Positions 35,234 to 43,449 of a stretch of 64,000 nucleotides of DNA are shown here, one piece after another. The stretch lies in NCBI RefSeq assembly GCF_000959525.1, contig NZ_CP009831.1, positions 620,001 to 684,000 on the forward strand, written 5' to 3'. The stretch is from Burkholderia multivorans ATCC BAA-247 (GTDB taxonomy: Bacteria > Pseudomonadota > Gammaproteobacteria > Burkholderiales > Burkholderiaceae). The notes beneath the pieces were generated by a model. That model was not told the origin of the DNA. It did not search any database and saw nothing but the letters and a program-made list of their open reading frames with translations. Every line of letters begins with the position of its first letter. Within the stretch, counting starts at the first letter, position 1. The translations under genes and the position numbers were made by a program.

Positions 35234-37530
35234 GCAACGACGACGATCTGAGCCACCTGTCGCTGCTCGAACTCTATCGCGAGGAAACGCGCACGCAGAC
35301 GCAGGCGCTGTCCGAACGCCTGCTCGCGCTCGAAGCCGGCGAGCCCGACGCGGCCGCGCTCGAGGCCTGCATGCGCGCCGCGCATTCGCTGAAGGGCGCC
35401 GCGCGTATCGTCGGCGTGCCGCTCGGCGTCGACATCGCGGGACGGATGGAAGAGTGCTTCGTCGCCGCGCAGGCCGGCACGATCACGCTGAGCGCCGCGC
35501 ACGTCGACGTGCTGCTGGCCGGCGTCGATCTGCTGGTGCGCGTCGGCGATCCGCATGCGGCGCCCGTGTCGCCCGCCGAGATCGACGCATTCGCGGCAGC
35601 GCTGACCGGCGCCGACGGCGCGCACACGATGCGGATGCCCGCCGCGGCGCCGACGCCGCCCGTCGTCGCGTCGCGCGAGCACGACGCGGCCGCGAACGAG
35701 CCGGCCGGCGCGTCGATCGCGGTGCCGCCGCCGGGCGTGCCGCGCGCGGCGGCCGAGCCCGCGCAGGCGAACCGCACGGCCGGCGCCGGTGCGATGCGCC
35801 GCGTTCGCGCCGATACGCTGGACCGGCTGCTGAGCCTGTCGGGCGAGTCGCTCGTCGAATCGCGTTGGCTCAAGCCGTTCGCCGAGTCGATGCTGCGCGT
35901 GAAGCGCGCGCAGCGCGATGCCGCGCGCGCGCTGGACCTCGTGTACGAGCAGTTCGCGGACGAGCTCGACGCGGGCGTGCTCGCGTCGATGAACGAAGTG
36001 CGGCACATGCTGAACGATCTGCAGCGTTCGTTCGCCGAGCGGATGGACGAGTTCGACCGCTTCGAGCGACGCAGCACGCACATCGCGGAGCAGCTGTACG
36101 ACGAGGCGCTGCAGTGCCGGATGCGGCCGTTCGGAGACGCGACGCGCGCGTATCCGCGCATCGTCCGCGATCTCGCACGCTCGCTCGGCAAGCAGGTGCG
36201 GTTCTCGATCGTCGGCGAAGCCACGCAGGTCGACCGCGACATCCTCGACCTGCTCGACGCGCCGCTCGGCCATCTGCTGCGCAATGCGATCGACCACGGC
36301 GTCGAGTCGCCCGAGGTGCGGCGCGCGCGCGGCAAGCCGGCCGAGGCGAGCGTCACGCTCGAGGCGCGCCATAGCGCGGGGTCGCTGCTCGTCAGCGTGA
36401 TCGACGACGGCCCGGGCGTCGACATGGACGCGCTGCGCGCGGCCATCGTGCGCCAGCATCTGACCGACGACGAGACGGCCGCGCGGCTGTCCGACCCCGA
36501 GCTGCTCGAATTTCTGCTGCTGCCCGGCTTTTCGATGCGCGACGCGGTGACCGACGTGTCGGGCCGCGGCGTCGGCCTCGACGCCGTGCAGGAAATGGTG
36601 CGCAGCGTGCGCGGTGCGGTGCGCATCTTCAACGAGCCGGGCGCGGGCATGCGCTTCGTGCTGCAGCTGCCGCTCACGCTGTCGGTGATCCGCAGCCTGC
36701 TGGTCGAGGTCGGCGGCGAACCGTACGCGTTCCCGCTCGCACACGTGCGGCGCACGCTCGAACTCGCGCACGAGGACATCGACGTGCTCGAAGGGCAGCC
36801 GCATTTCCCCTTCGACGGCCGGCGCGCAGGGCTCGTCGCCGCGCATCAGCTGCTCGATGCGGGCGAGCCGGACGCGTCGCGCGCGAGCACGGCGGTCGTC
36901 GTGATCGGCGGCGAGCCGGAGCTGTACGGCGTCGCGGTCGACCGCTTCCTCGGCGAGCGCATGCTGGTCGTGCAGCCGCTCGATAGCCGCCTGCACAAGA
37001 TCCAGAACATCGCGGCCGGCGCGCTGCTCGAGAACGGCGATCCGGTGCTGATCGTCGACGTCGAGGATCTGATTCGCTCGGTCGACAAGCTCGTGCGCGG
37101 CGGGCAGCTCGCGAAGCTCACGCGCGATCCGCAGCTCGCGTACGCGGATCGCCGCCGCCGCGTGCTGGTCGTCGACGATTCGCTGACCGTGCGCGAACTC
37201 GAGCGCAAGCTGCTCGAGAAGCGCGGCTACGACGTGACCGTCGCCGTCGACGGAATGGACGGCTGGAACGCGGTGCGCGGCGAAGCGTTCGATCTCGTCG
37301 TGACCGACGTCGACATGCCGCGGATGGACGGCATCGAGCTCGTCACGCTGATCAAGAACGATCCGCTGCTGCAGCGCGTGCCGGTCATGATCGTGTCGTA
37401 CAAGGACCGCGACGAGGATCGCCGTCGCGGGCTCGACGCCGGCGCCGACTACTACCTCGCGAAGAGCAGCTTCCACGACGAGGCGCTGCTCGACGCGGTG
37501 CACGACCTGATCGGGGATGCGCGCGGATGA
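35230..37530 (+). CDS. wspE: CheA-type hybrid histidine kinase with C-terminal receiver (WspE)
   Basis: 766 aa kinase. The HPt domain has phospho-His H52 in MRAAHSLKGAARIVG. After a Pro/Ala linker come the dimerisation helices and the ATPase domain (HLLRNAIDHGVESPEVRR, DDGPGVDMDAL, SGRGVGLDAVQEMV). A CheW-like regulatory domain follows (LTLSVIRSLLVEVGGEPYAFPLAHV), then a receiver domain from about 640 with phospho-acceptor D693 in LVVTDVDMPRMDG. In Pseudomonas, WspE phosphorylates WspR (diguanylate cyclase) and WspF. No WspR is in this window. It overlaps both neighbours by 4 bases. Confidence 0.93.
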   Translation: MSNDDDLSHLSLLELYREETRTQTQALSERLLALEAGEPDAAALEACMRAAHSLKGAARIVGVPLGVDIAGRMEECFVAAQAGTITLSAAHVDVLLAGVDLLVRVGDPHAAPVSPAEIDAFAAALTGADGAHTMRMPAAAPTPPVVASREHDAAANEPAGASIAVPPPGVPRAAAEPAQANRTAGAGAMRRVRADTLDRLLSLSGESLVESRWLKPFAESMLRVKRAQRDAARALDLVYEQFADELDAGVLASMNEVRHMLNDLQRSFAERMDEFDRFERRSTHIAEQLYDEALQCRMRPFGDATRAYPRIVRDLARSLGKQVRFSIVGEATQVDRDILDLLDAPLGHLLRNAIDHGVESPEVRRARGKPAEASVTLEARHSAGSLLVSVIDDGPGVDMDALRAAIVRQHLTDDETAARLSDPELLEFLLLPGFSMRDAVTDVSGRGVGLDAVQEMVRSVRGAVRIFNEPGAGMRFVLQLPLTLSVIRSLLVEVGGEPYAFPLAHVRRTLELAHEDIDVLEGQPHFPFDGRRAGLVAAHQLLDAGEPDASRASTAVVVIGGEPELYGVAVDRFLGERMLVVQPLDSRLHKIQNIAAGALLENGDPVLIVDVEDLIRSVDKLVRGGQLAKLTRDPQLAYADRRRRVLVVDDSLTVRELERKLLEKRGYDVTVAVDGMDGWNAVRGEAFDLVVTDVDMPRMDGIELVTLIKNDPLLQRVPVMIVSYKDRDEDRRRGLDAGADYYLAKSSFHDEALLDAVHDLIGDARG

Positions 37531-38552
37531 ACATCGGCATCGTCAACGATCTGCCGCTCGCGGTCGAGGCACTGCGCCGCGTGCTCGCGCAGCGGCCCGA
37601 TCATCGCGTGCTGTGGGTCGCGGCGGACGGCGACGAGGCCGTCGATTTCTGCGTCGCGCACCCGCCCGATCTCGTGCTGATGGATCTCGTGATGCCGCGG
37701 CTCGACGGCGTCGCCGCGACGCGCGCCATCATGGCGCGTGCGCCATGCGCGATCCTGATCGTCACCGCGAGCGTCAGCGCGAATACGTCGTCGGTCTACG
37801 AGGCGATGGGCGCGGGCGCGCTCGACGCCGTCGACACGCCGACGCTCGCGCTCGGGCTCTCGGCCGATGCGCCGCCGCAGCCGCTGCTCGCGAAGATCGA
37901 CCAGATCGGCCGGCTGCTCGATAGCCGCGCACCGGCGTTCGTGCCGCTCCGGCCGCCGGTGGGCGCGCAGCGTCAGCCGACGCTCGTCGCGATCGGCGCG
38001 TCGGCCGGCGGCCCGACCGCGCTCGCCACGCTGCTGCGGACGCTGCCCGCCGATTTCCCGGCCGCGATCGTGATCGTCCAGCACGTCGACCAGGCGTTCG
38101 CGCTCGGCATGGCCGAATGGCTCGACGGCCACACGCGGCTGCCGGTGCGCGTCGCGCGGCACGGCTGTACGCCGCGCGCCGGCGAGGTGCTGCTCGCGGC
38201 GACCAACGATCATCTGTGTCTGTCGTCGCGCGGCGTGCTCGGCTACACGCGCGAACCGGCCGAGACGCCGTATCGGCCGTCGATCGACGTGTTCTTCGAC
38301 AGCGTCGCCGAGCGCTGGCGCGGCGACGCGCTCGGCGTGCTGCTGACCGGCATGGGCCGCGACGGTGCGCTCGGGCTCAAGGCGATGCGCGCGAAGGGCT
38401 GCTATACGATCGCGCAGGACGAAGCGACGAGCGCCGTGTACGGGATGCCGAAGGCGGCCGCCGCGATCGGCGCGGCATCGGCGATCCTGCCGCTCGACCG
38501 GATTGCGCCGCAGTTGATCGCGCGCGTCGCGCGCCGCGCCGCGCGTCCGTGA
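37527..38552 (+). CDS. wspF: CheB-type receptor methylesterase (WspF)
   Basis: 341 aa response regulator methylesterase that resets the receptor. The receiver domain has D53 in LVLMDLVMPRLDG. The esterase triad is Ser159 in AIGASAGGPTAL, His186 in VIVQHVDQAF, and Asp279 in LLTGMGRDGALG. Loss-of-function mutations in wspF lock Wsp signalling on and raise c-di-GMP in Pseudomonas; B. cenocepacia evolution studies found adaptive wsp mutations too. It is the last gene of the overlapping series. The next open stretch is a riboswitch, not a GGDEF gene. Confidence 0.93.
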   Translation: MNIGIVNDLPLAVEALRRVLAQRPDHRVLWVAADGDEAVDFCVAHPPDLVLMDLVMPRLDGVAATRAIMARAPCAILIVTASVSANTSSVYEAMGAGALDAVDTPTLALGLSADAPPQPLLAKIDQIGRLLDSRAPAFVPLRPPVGAQRQPTLVAIGASAGGPTALATLLRTLPADFPAAIVIVQHVDQAFALGMAEWLDGHTRLPVRVARHGCTPRAGEVLLAATNDHLCLSSRGVLGYTREPAETPYRPSIDVFFDSVAERWRGDALGVLLTGMGRDGALGLKAMRAKGCYTIAQDEATSAVYGMPKAAAAIGAASAILPLDRIAPQLIARVARRAARP

Positions 38553-38590
38553 GGCGGGCCGCGCGGTGCGGTCGCAGCGCGCGCAGCGCG

Positions 38591-38620
38591 TTGCGTGCGC
38601 GGGACGGCGTCGCGTACAAT
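38591..38620 (+). promoter_or_regulatory. Promoter of the fluoride riboswitch/CLC-F transcript
   Basis: TTGCGT and TACAAT are separated by 18 bases and would start RNA just before the riboswitch aptamer. Confidence 0.6.
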
Positions 38621-38630
38621 GGCCGCCTTG

Positions 38631-38724
38631 CGGAGATGGCATGCCTCCGTGCGGCGGTTTTCCGCGCATCGTGCGCGCCGATCCGCTGCTCAACCGCCGG
38701 TTCGTCCGGCTGATGATGCCTGCG
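38631..38724 (+). ncRNA. Fluoride riboswitch (crcB motif)
   Basis: The conserved elements appear in order: GGAGATGGCATGCCTCC (38632-38648), a variable GC stem, CTCAACCGCC (38689-38698), and GGCTGATGATGCCTGCG (38708-38724). These are the hallmark of the crcB RNA, which binds fluoride and turns on fluoride-resistance genes. The downstream gene encodes a fluoride-specific CLC transporter, which independently supports the call. The inserted arm between the first hairpin and CTCAACC is somewhat longer than in minimal examples. The expression platform probably lies in 38725-38806, but I cannot tell whether it is transcriptional or translational. Confidence 0.9.
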
Positions 38725-38806
38725 TGTTCCTGGGTGTCAGGAGGTCGCAGGCCGTCCACGCGGTGTTCTGCCGCCCGGGTTTGATGTCCTGTCGAATCTG
38801 GAAACC

Positions 38807-40048
38807 ATGTTTTTCTCGACTTCTGCCGATTTTTTCGCGACGGTGCGCTACGTCTGCCGCTGGCTCGCGCTGTCGATCCTGCTCGGTGCGCTCGCCGGGT
38901 CGGCTTCCGCCCTGTTCCTGATCGCGCTCGACTGGGCGACCGGTACGCGCGTCGCGCATCCGTGGCTGCTCTGGGGATTGCCCGCGGCCGGCTTCGCGAC
39001 CGGCTGGGTCTACCATCGCTTCGGCCAGCCGGTGGCGCGTGGCAACAATCTGCTGATCGACGAGATTCACGATCCGAAGGCGCTCGTGCCGAAGCGGATG
39101 GCGCCGCTCGTGCTCGCCGCGACCGTCGTCACGCATCTGTTCGGCGGCTCCGCCGGCCGCGAGGGCACCGCCGTGCAGATGGGCGGCGCGCTGGCCGATC
39201 GCGTCACGCACGCGTTTCGGCTCGATCGCGAGCATCGGCGCGTGCTGCTGATGGGCGGGATCGCGGCCGGCTTTTCGTCGGTGTTCGGCACGCCGCTCGC
39301 GGGCGCGGTGTTCGGGCTCGAAGTGCTCGCGATCGGCCGGCTGCGCTACGACGCGCTGCTCGCCTGCGTCGCGTCGGCGATCGTCGCGGACGTCGTGTGC
39401 CGCGCGTGGGGCGTGCATCACACCGTCTATGCGGTGCCGTTCGTGCCGGCCGTCTCGGCGGCCGGGCTCGCTGCGACCGTCCTGGCCGGCATCGCGTTCG
39501 GCGCGGTCGGGCGGCTGTTCGCCCATGCGACGCATGCGCTCGCGGCCGGCTTCCGGCGCGCGATCCGCTATGCGCCGCTGCAGCCGGTGCTGGGCGGCGT
39601 GCTGGTGGCGGCCGCCGCGACCGCGCTGAACGTGCCGCAGTATCTGGGTCTCGGCATTCCGACGATCGAGGCCGCGTTTCGCGGCCCGCTGCCCGTGTAC
39701 GACTTCGCGGGCAAGTTCGCGTTTACCGTCGTCACGCTCGCGTCGGGCTTCAAGGGCGGCGAAGTGACGCCGCTGTTCTATATCGGCGCGACGCTCGGCA
39801 ACGCGCTCGGGCACGTGCTTGCGCTCCCGGTGCCGGTGCTCGCGGCGCTCGGCTTCGTCGCGGTGTTCGCGGGCGCGGCGAATACGCCGATCGCGTCGAC
39901 GATCATGGCGATCGAACTGTTCGGCGCGGATATCGGCGTGTATGCGATCGTCGCCTGTGTCGTCGCGTATCTGTTTTCCGGGCATGCGGGCATCTATCGC
40001 GCGCAGCGCGTCGCGGTCGGGAAGGGGGCGCAGGCGGGACAGGAGTGA
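38807..40048 (+). CDS. CLC-F fluoride/proton antiporter
   Basis: 413 aa chloride-channel-family membrane protein of the fluoride-exporting CLC-F branch. The diagnostic sequences are RGNNLLIDEIHDPK (about 78-91) and GGSAGREGTAVQMGG with GREGT at 117-121, in place of the GxFxP-type and GREGP sequences of chloride CLCs. The gating Glu is E119. About ten further helices follow, with GFKGGEVTPLFYIGATLG near 318. It expels toxic fluoride in exchange for protons. The riboswitch directly upstream makes its control by fluoride near certain. The ribosome site before the ATG is weak. Confidence 0.93.
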   Translation: MFFSTSADFFATVRYVCRWLALSILLGALAGSASALFLIALDWATGTRVAHPWLLWGLPAAGFATGWVYHRFGQPVARGNNLLIDEIHDPKALVPKRMAPLVLAATVVTHLFGGSAGREGTAVQMGGALADRVTHAFRLDREHRRVLLMGGIAAGFSSVFGTPLAGAVFGLEVLAIGRLRYDALLACVASAIVADVVCRAWGVHHTVYAVPFVPAVSAAGLAATVLAGIAFGAVGRLFAHATHALAAGFRRAIRYAPLQPVLGGVLVAAAATALNVPQYLGLGIPTIEAAFRGPLPVYDFAGKFAFTVVTLASGFKGGEVTPLFYIGATLGNALGHVLALPVPVLAALGFVAVFAGAANTPIASTIMAIELFGADIGVYAIVACVVAYLFSGHAGIYRAQRVAVGKGAQAGQE

Positions 40049-40056
40049 CGTGGCGC

Positions 40057-40075
40057 GGCGGGGCGCGGCCCCGCC
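40057..40075. terminator. GC hairpin between CLC-F and the convergent ABC exporter
   Basis: GGCGGGGC and GCCCCGCC form a perfect 8-bp stem with a 3-base loop, just after the CLC-F stop. There is no T-run, so termination would be weak. Confidence 0.35.
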
Positions 40076-40100
40076 TGCGGTCCGACGCGATGCAGCGCGT

Positions 40101-40140
40101 CGCGACACGACACGACGCGATGCGATGCGATGCGACACGG
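40101..40140. repeat. Simple-sequence stretch of GACAC and GCGAT units
   Basis: GACAC-type units followed by three or four GCGAT units fill the gap between two convergent genes. No coding or regulatory role is visible. Confidence 0.6.
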
Positions 40141-40167
40141 TTCCCCCGCGTCGCATCGCGCATTCCA

Positions 40168-42030
40168 TCACGCAGTCGCCCGTTGGCCGAGCGGTCCGGC
40201 TTTGTCGTCGGCGACGCGCCGCGGCGGATCGGCCAGCCCCTTCGCGAGCTCGAGCGCCTGCCGTTCGAACAGCCGACGGTAAACGCCGCCGTCGATGCGG
40301 ATCAGCGCGTCGTGGCTGCCTTCCTCGATCACCTTGCCGCGATCGAGTACGAGCAGCCGGTCGAGCGCGCGCACGGTCGATAGCCGGTGCGCGACGACGA
40401 GCGTCGTGCGGCCGACCATCAGCCGCTCCATCGCCTGCTGGATCAGCACTTCGCTTTCGCTGTCGAGGCTCGACGTCGCTTCGTCGAGAATCAGGATCGG
40501 CGCGTCGGCGAGGAACGCGCGCGCGATCGCGACGCGCTGACGCTCGCCGCCCGACAGCTTGATGCCGCGTTCGCCGACGAGCGTGTCGTAGCCGTCCGGC
40601 AGCGCGGCGATGAAATCGTGCGCGCTGGCCAGCCGCGCCGCGCGCTCGATATCGGCGCGGCTCGCGTCGGGACGCGCATACGCGATGTTCTCCGCGAGCG
40701 TGCGGTGAAACAGCACCGGCTCCTGCTGGACGATCGCGATCTGGCTGCGCAGCGAATCCTGGCGCACCTGCGCGATGTCCTGTCCGTCGATCACGATGCG
40801 TCCGCCCGACACGTCATAGAGCCGCTGGATCAGCTTGATGAACGTCGTCTTGCCCGATCCCGAATGGCCGACGAGGCCCACGCGCTCGCCCGGCGCGATG
40901 CGCATCGAGAAGTCGTCGTACAGCGGCTCCGGATGATTGTCGTAGCGGAACGTCACGTGCTCGAAGCGGATCTCGCCTTCGCCGATGCGGATCGCGGGCG
41001 CGTTCGGCCGATCCTCGATGCCGAGCGGCTGACGTTCGAGCGCGACGAGCTCTTCCATGTCGTTGACCGACCGCTGCAGGTTGCGGATATGCATGCCGAC
41101 ATCGCGCAGATAGCCCTGCAGCATGAAGAACATCGTCAGCGCGAACGCGATGTCGCCGACGCTCGCTTCGTCGTTCGCCCACAGCCGCAGCGCGACGCCG
41201 ATCATCGCGGCCTGCATCGCGACGAGCATCGCGCCCTGCAGCCCGCCGTTCAGCGTGCCGCGCACCCACGTGCGGCGCGTGCGCTGCCGCCACTTGCCGA
41301 TCACGCGCGCGAGCCGCGCTTCCTCGCGCGTTTCCGCGCCGAACGCCTTGACGACGGCGTTGCAGCTGACCGCATCGGCGAGCGCACCGCCCATCCGCGT
41401 GTCCCAGAGGTTGCCGAGCCGCGCGGCCGGCGCGACGATGCCGAGCGACACGGCGACCGTCACCGTGATGTACAGCAGCGAACCCGCGCCGACGACGAGC
41501 CCCATCACCGGCCAGTGCGTGCCGAGCAGCACGGTCGCGCCGACGAGCATCGTCACCGACGGCAGCAGCGCGATCAGCACGGTGTCGTTCAGCAGGTCGA
41601 GCGCCCAGATGCCGCGCGTGATCTTGCGCACGGTCGAGCCGGCGAAGCTGTTCGCGTGCCAGTCGGTCGAGAAGCGCTGCACGCGATGGAACGACGCGGC
41701 GGCGATCTCGCTCATCATCTTCAGCGTCAGCGTGATGATGTTCAGATAGACGCCCTGGCGCAGCAGCGTCGCGCCGATGCCGAGCGCGGCGAGCGTGCCG
41801 AACGCGACGAGCGCCGCATGCCAGGCGGCCGCGCGGTCGGCGAGGCCGGCCGACAGCGCGTCGACGAGCCGGCCGGCGAACAGCGGCGTGAGCACGTCGG
41901 CGAGCGCGGCGAGCAGCGCGAACGACGCGACGACGGCGATGCGCGCCGGCTGCCGGCGCCAATAGCGGAAAGTGAAGCCGAAGACGGCCCGGAATGCGTG
42001 GCCGCCCAGATGGGTGGTTTTTCTGGTCAT
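40168..42030 (-). CDS. ABC exporter with fused permease and ATPase domains
   Basis: 620 aa half-transporter of the MsbA/LmrA type, working as a homodimer or heterodimer in the inner membrane. A six-helix permease domain covers about residues 15-330. The ATPase follows with Walker A GHSGSGKTT, Q-loop IVQQEPVLF, signature LSGGERQRVAIARAFL, Walker B ILILDEATSSLD, and switch VVAHRLS. The ATG at 42030 (MTRKTTHLGGHAFRAVFGF) is used; a longer reading to 42111 is possible but looks like leader sequence. A tiny open frame with an excellent ribosome site sits 175 bases upstream on the same strand. The substrate is unknown. Confidence 0.9.
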   Translation of the reverse strand: MTRKTTHLGGHAFRAVFGFTFRYWRRQPARIAVVASFALLAALADVLTPLFAGRLVDALSAGLADRAAAWHAALVAFGTLAALGIGATLLRQGVYLNIITLTLKMMSEIAAASFHRVQRFSTDWHANSFAGSTVRKITRGIWALDLLNDTVLIALLPSVTMLVGATVLLGTHWPVMGLVVGAGSLLYITVTVAVSLGIVAPAARLGNLWDTRMGGALADAVSCNAVVKAFGAETREEARLARVIGKWRQRTRRTWVRGTLNGGLQGAMLVAMQAAMIGVALRLWANDEASVGDIAFALTMFFMLQGYLRDVGMHIRNLQRSVNDMEELVALERQPLGIEDRPNAPAIRIGEGEIRFEHVTFRYDNHPEPLYDDFSMRIAPGERVGLVGHSGSGKTTFIKLIQRLYDVSGGRIVIDGQDIAQVRQDSLRSQIAIVQQEPVLFHRTLAENIAYARPDASRADIERAARLASAHDFIAALPDGYDTLVGERGIKLSGGERQRVAIARAFLADAPILILDEATSSLDSESEVLIQQAMERLMVGRTTLVVAHRLSTVRALDRLLVLDRGKVIEEGSHDALIRIDGGVYRRLFERQALELAKGLADPPRRVADDKAGPLGQRATA

Positions 42031-42204
42031 GTATTGTTGCCCGGCGCATCGCGCGACGGGACTTTCCGGTTCGGAGAACGTCGAAAACGCAACAGCCGGA
42101 ACCGCGTGCATCGCGCGGCGAAACGGAAAACGGGGCTGTCGGGACAGTGCGCGGGCAGGCGGACTAGCGAAACATCCGGGAGCCGGCGCGGACGGCGCGC
42201 TGAA

Positions 42205-42255
42205 TCAGCGGTGCCGTGAGACCACGTTCGGGAAGGCGGCTGGCATTCGGAACAT
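42205..42255 (-). CDS. Possible 16-residue leader peptide upstream of the ABC exporter
   Basis: ATG at 42255 is preceded by AGGGAGG at ideal spacing, better than the site of the exporter itself. It encodes MFRMPAAFPNVVSRHR and a stop. No run of one amino acid is present, so classical attenuation is not indicated; it could be a regulatory upstream frame or a chance occurrence. Confidence 0.35.
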   Translation of the reverse strand: MFRMPAAFPNVVSRHR

Positions 42256-42307
42256 CTGCACCTCCCTGAAGTGAACGGTTGAAAGGACGCCGAAAAGACG
42301 TAACGCG

Positions 42308-42337
42308 ATTCTATCAGCGTTGTCCGATCCGTCGCAA
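42308..42337 (-). promoter_or_regulatory. Sigma-70-like promoter of the ABC exporter transcript
   Basis: On the minus strand TTGCGA and TAGAAT are separated by 18 bases. The -35 lies within one arm of the GTCGCAAC/GTTGCGAC inverted repeat (42331-42338 and 42355-42362), a likely regulator site. Confidence 0.5.
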
Positions 42338-42474
42338 CGTCCGACGAATCGGCTGTTGCGACGTCGATACGGTTAATATTCGGGGTTTTGTCCCTGCTTC
42401 AGCGGATCGCGCGGCGCGCTGCGCCAACGTGGCGCGCTCCGCCCGGATTCACCCCGATTCATTCCGAGGAAACG

Positions 42475-43356
42475 ATGAGCGACGTTCAGCACGGCATCCT
42501 GGCTCCGATCGATACGGCGGCCCGATACCTGACCTTCACGAATTCGAACGACGGCAACGTCGCGGCGGCGCTTGCCGCGCTGCGCGAATGCGTCGACGGA
42601 CGCGACACGGTGGTCGGGTTCGGGCACTCGCTCGCTGCGTACATCGGCCGTCCGATTCCGGGGCTGACCGACTATCCGGCGTTCGCGGTGAACGACCGCA
42701 CGCTGCCCGCGACGCCGGCCGACATCTGGGTATGGCTGCGCGGCGACGATCGCGGCGATCTCGTGCTGCGTTCGCGCGCGATCGAGCGTGCGCTCGCGCC
42801 CGCGTTCGTGCTGCAGGACGCGGTGGACGGATTCCGCTATTCGAACGACCGCGATCTGTCCGGCTACGAGGACGGCACGGAGAATCCGGTCGGCGACGCC
42901 GCACGTGCCGCCGCGATCGTGAGCGGGCAGGGCGCGGGGCTCGACGGCGGCAGCTTCGTCGCCGTTCAGCAGTGGCTGCACGACTTCGACCGGATGGAGC
43001 GCATCGCGCCGCACGACATGGACCACATTGTCGGCCGCCGCCGCTCGGACAACGAGGAACTCGACGACGCGCCCGCGTTCGCGCACGTGAAGCGCACCGC
43101 GCAGGAGAGCTTCGAGCCCGAGGCGTTCATGCTGCGCCGCTCGTCGCCGTGGTCGGACGCGCGCCGTGCCGGCCTGTACTTCGTCGCGTTCGGCCATTCG
43201 TTCCGGGCGTTCGACGTGCAGATGCGCCGGATGAGCGGCGCGGACGACGGCATCGTCGACGGGCTGTTCCGTTTCACGCGGCCGCTGACGGGCGCGTATT
43301 TCTGGTGTCCGCCGATGAAGGACGGCAAGCTCGATCTGTCGGCGTTCGGGCTGTGA
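42475..43356 (+). CDS. DyP-type haem peroxidase (YfeX-like)
   Basis: 293 aa dye-decolourising peroxidase of the short bacterial class. The GxxDG motif appears as LSGYEDGTENPVGD (about 137-150), with the catalytic Asp. A candidate proximal haem His lies in AFAHVKRTAQESFEPEAFMLRRSSPW, and the C-terminal FRFTRPLTGAYFWCPPMKDGKLDL is typical of the family. The ATG at 42475 follows GAGGAAACG. There is no signal peptide, so it is cytoplasmic. A bidirectional terminator separates it from the convergent OsmC gene. Likely peroxide-dependent oxidation, substrate unknown. Confidence 0.92.
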   Translation: MSDVQHGILAPIDTAARYLTFTNSNDGNVAAALAALRECVDGRDTVVGFGHSLAAYIGRPIPGLTDYPAFAVNDRTLPATPADIWVWLRGDDRGDLVLRSRAIERALAPAFVLQDAVDGFRYSNDRDLSGYEDGTENPVGDAARAAAIVSGQGAGLDGGSFVAVQQWLHDFDRMERIAPHDMDHIVGRRRSDNEELDDAPAFAHVKRTAQESFEPEAFMLRRSSPWSDARRAGLYFVAFGHSFRAFDVQMRRMSGADDGIVDGLFRFTRPLTGAYFWCPPMKDGKLDLSAFGL

Positions 43357-43377
43357 GCGCGCTGCGGCGCGCAAGCG

Positions 43378-43413
43378 AACGGGCGGGTGCGCACGACGTG
43401 CGACCCGCCCGTT
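43378..43413. terminator. Strong hairpin between convergent DyP and OsmC genes
   Basis: AACGGGCGGGT pairs with ACCCGCCCGTT, with a further GCA/TGC pairing inside. On the plus strand it is followed by TCGTTGT, so it likely terminates the peroxidase transcript and possibly both. Confidence 0.65.
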
Positions 43414-43449
43414 TCGTTGTGGACGCGCGATGCGCCGGACGACGCGGCT

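Larger units (their letters stand above)
42031..42474. other. Divergent control region between ABC exporter and DyP peroxidase
   Basis: 444 bases. On the minus strand it carries a promoter (42308-42337), a possible 16-residue leader peptide (42205-42255) and about 175 bases of leader. An 8-bp inverted repeat GTCGCAAC/GTTGCGAC (42331-42362) covers the -35 region. The plus-strand promoter for the peroxidase probably involves TAATAT at 42374-42379. Confidence 0.5.

Noticed and set aside
38566-38784. Short open frame between wspF and the CLC-F gene
   Set aside because: It coincides with the promoter and fluoride riboswitch; the conserved nucleotides are explained by the RNA.
40101-40140. GCGAT/GACAC repeat as a CRISPR or attachment site
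   Set aside because: Units are 5-6 bases, contiguous, with no spacers and no adjacent integrase or cas gene.
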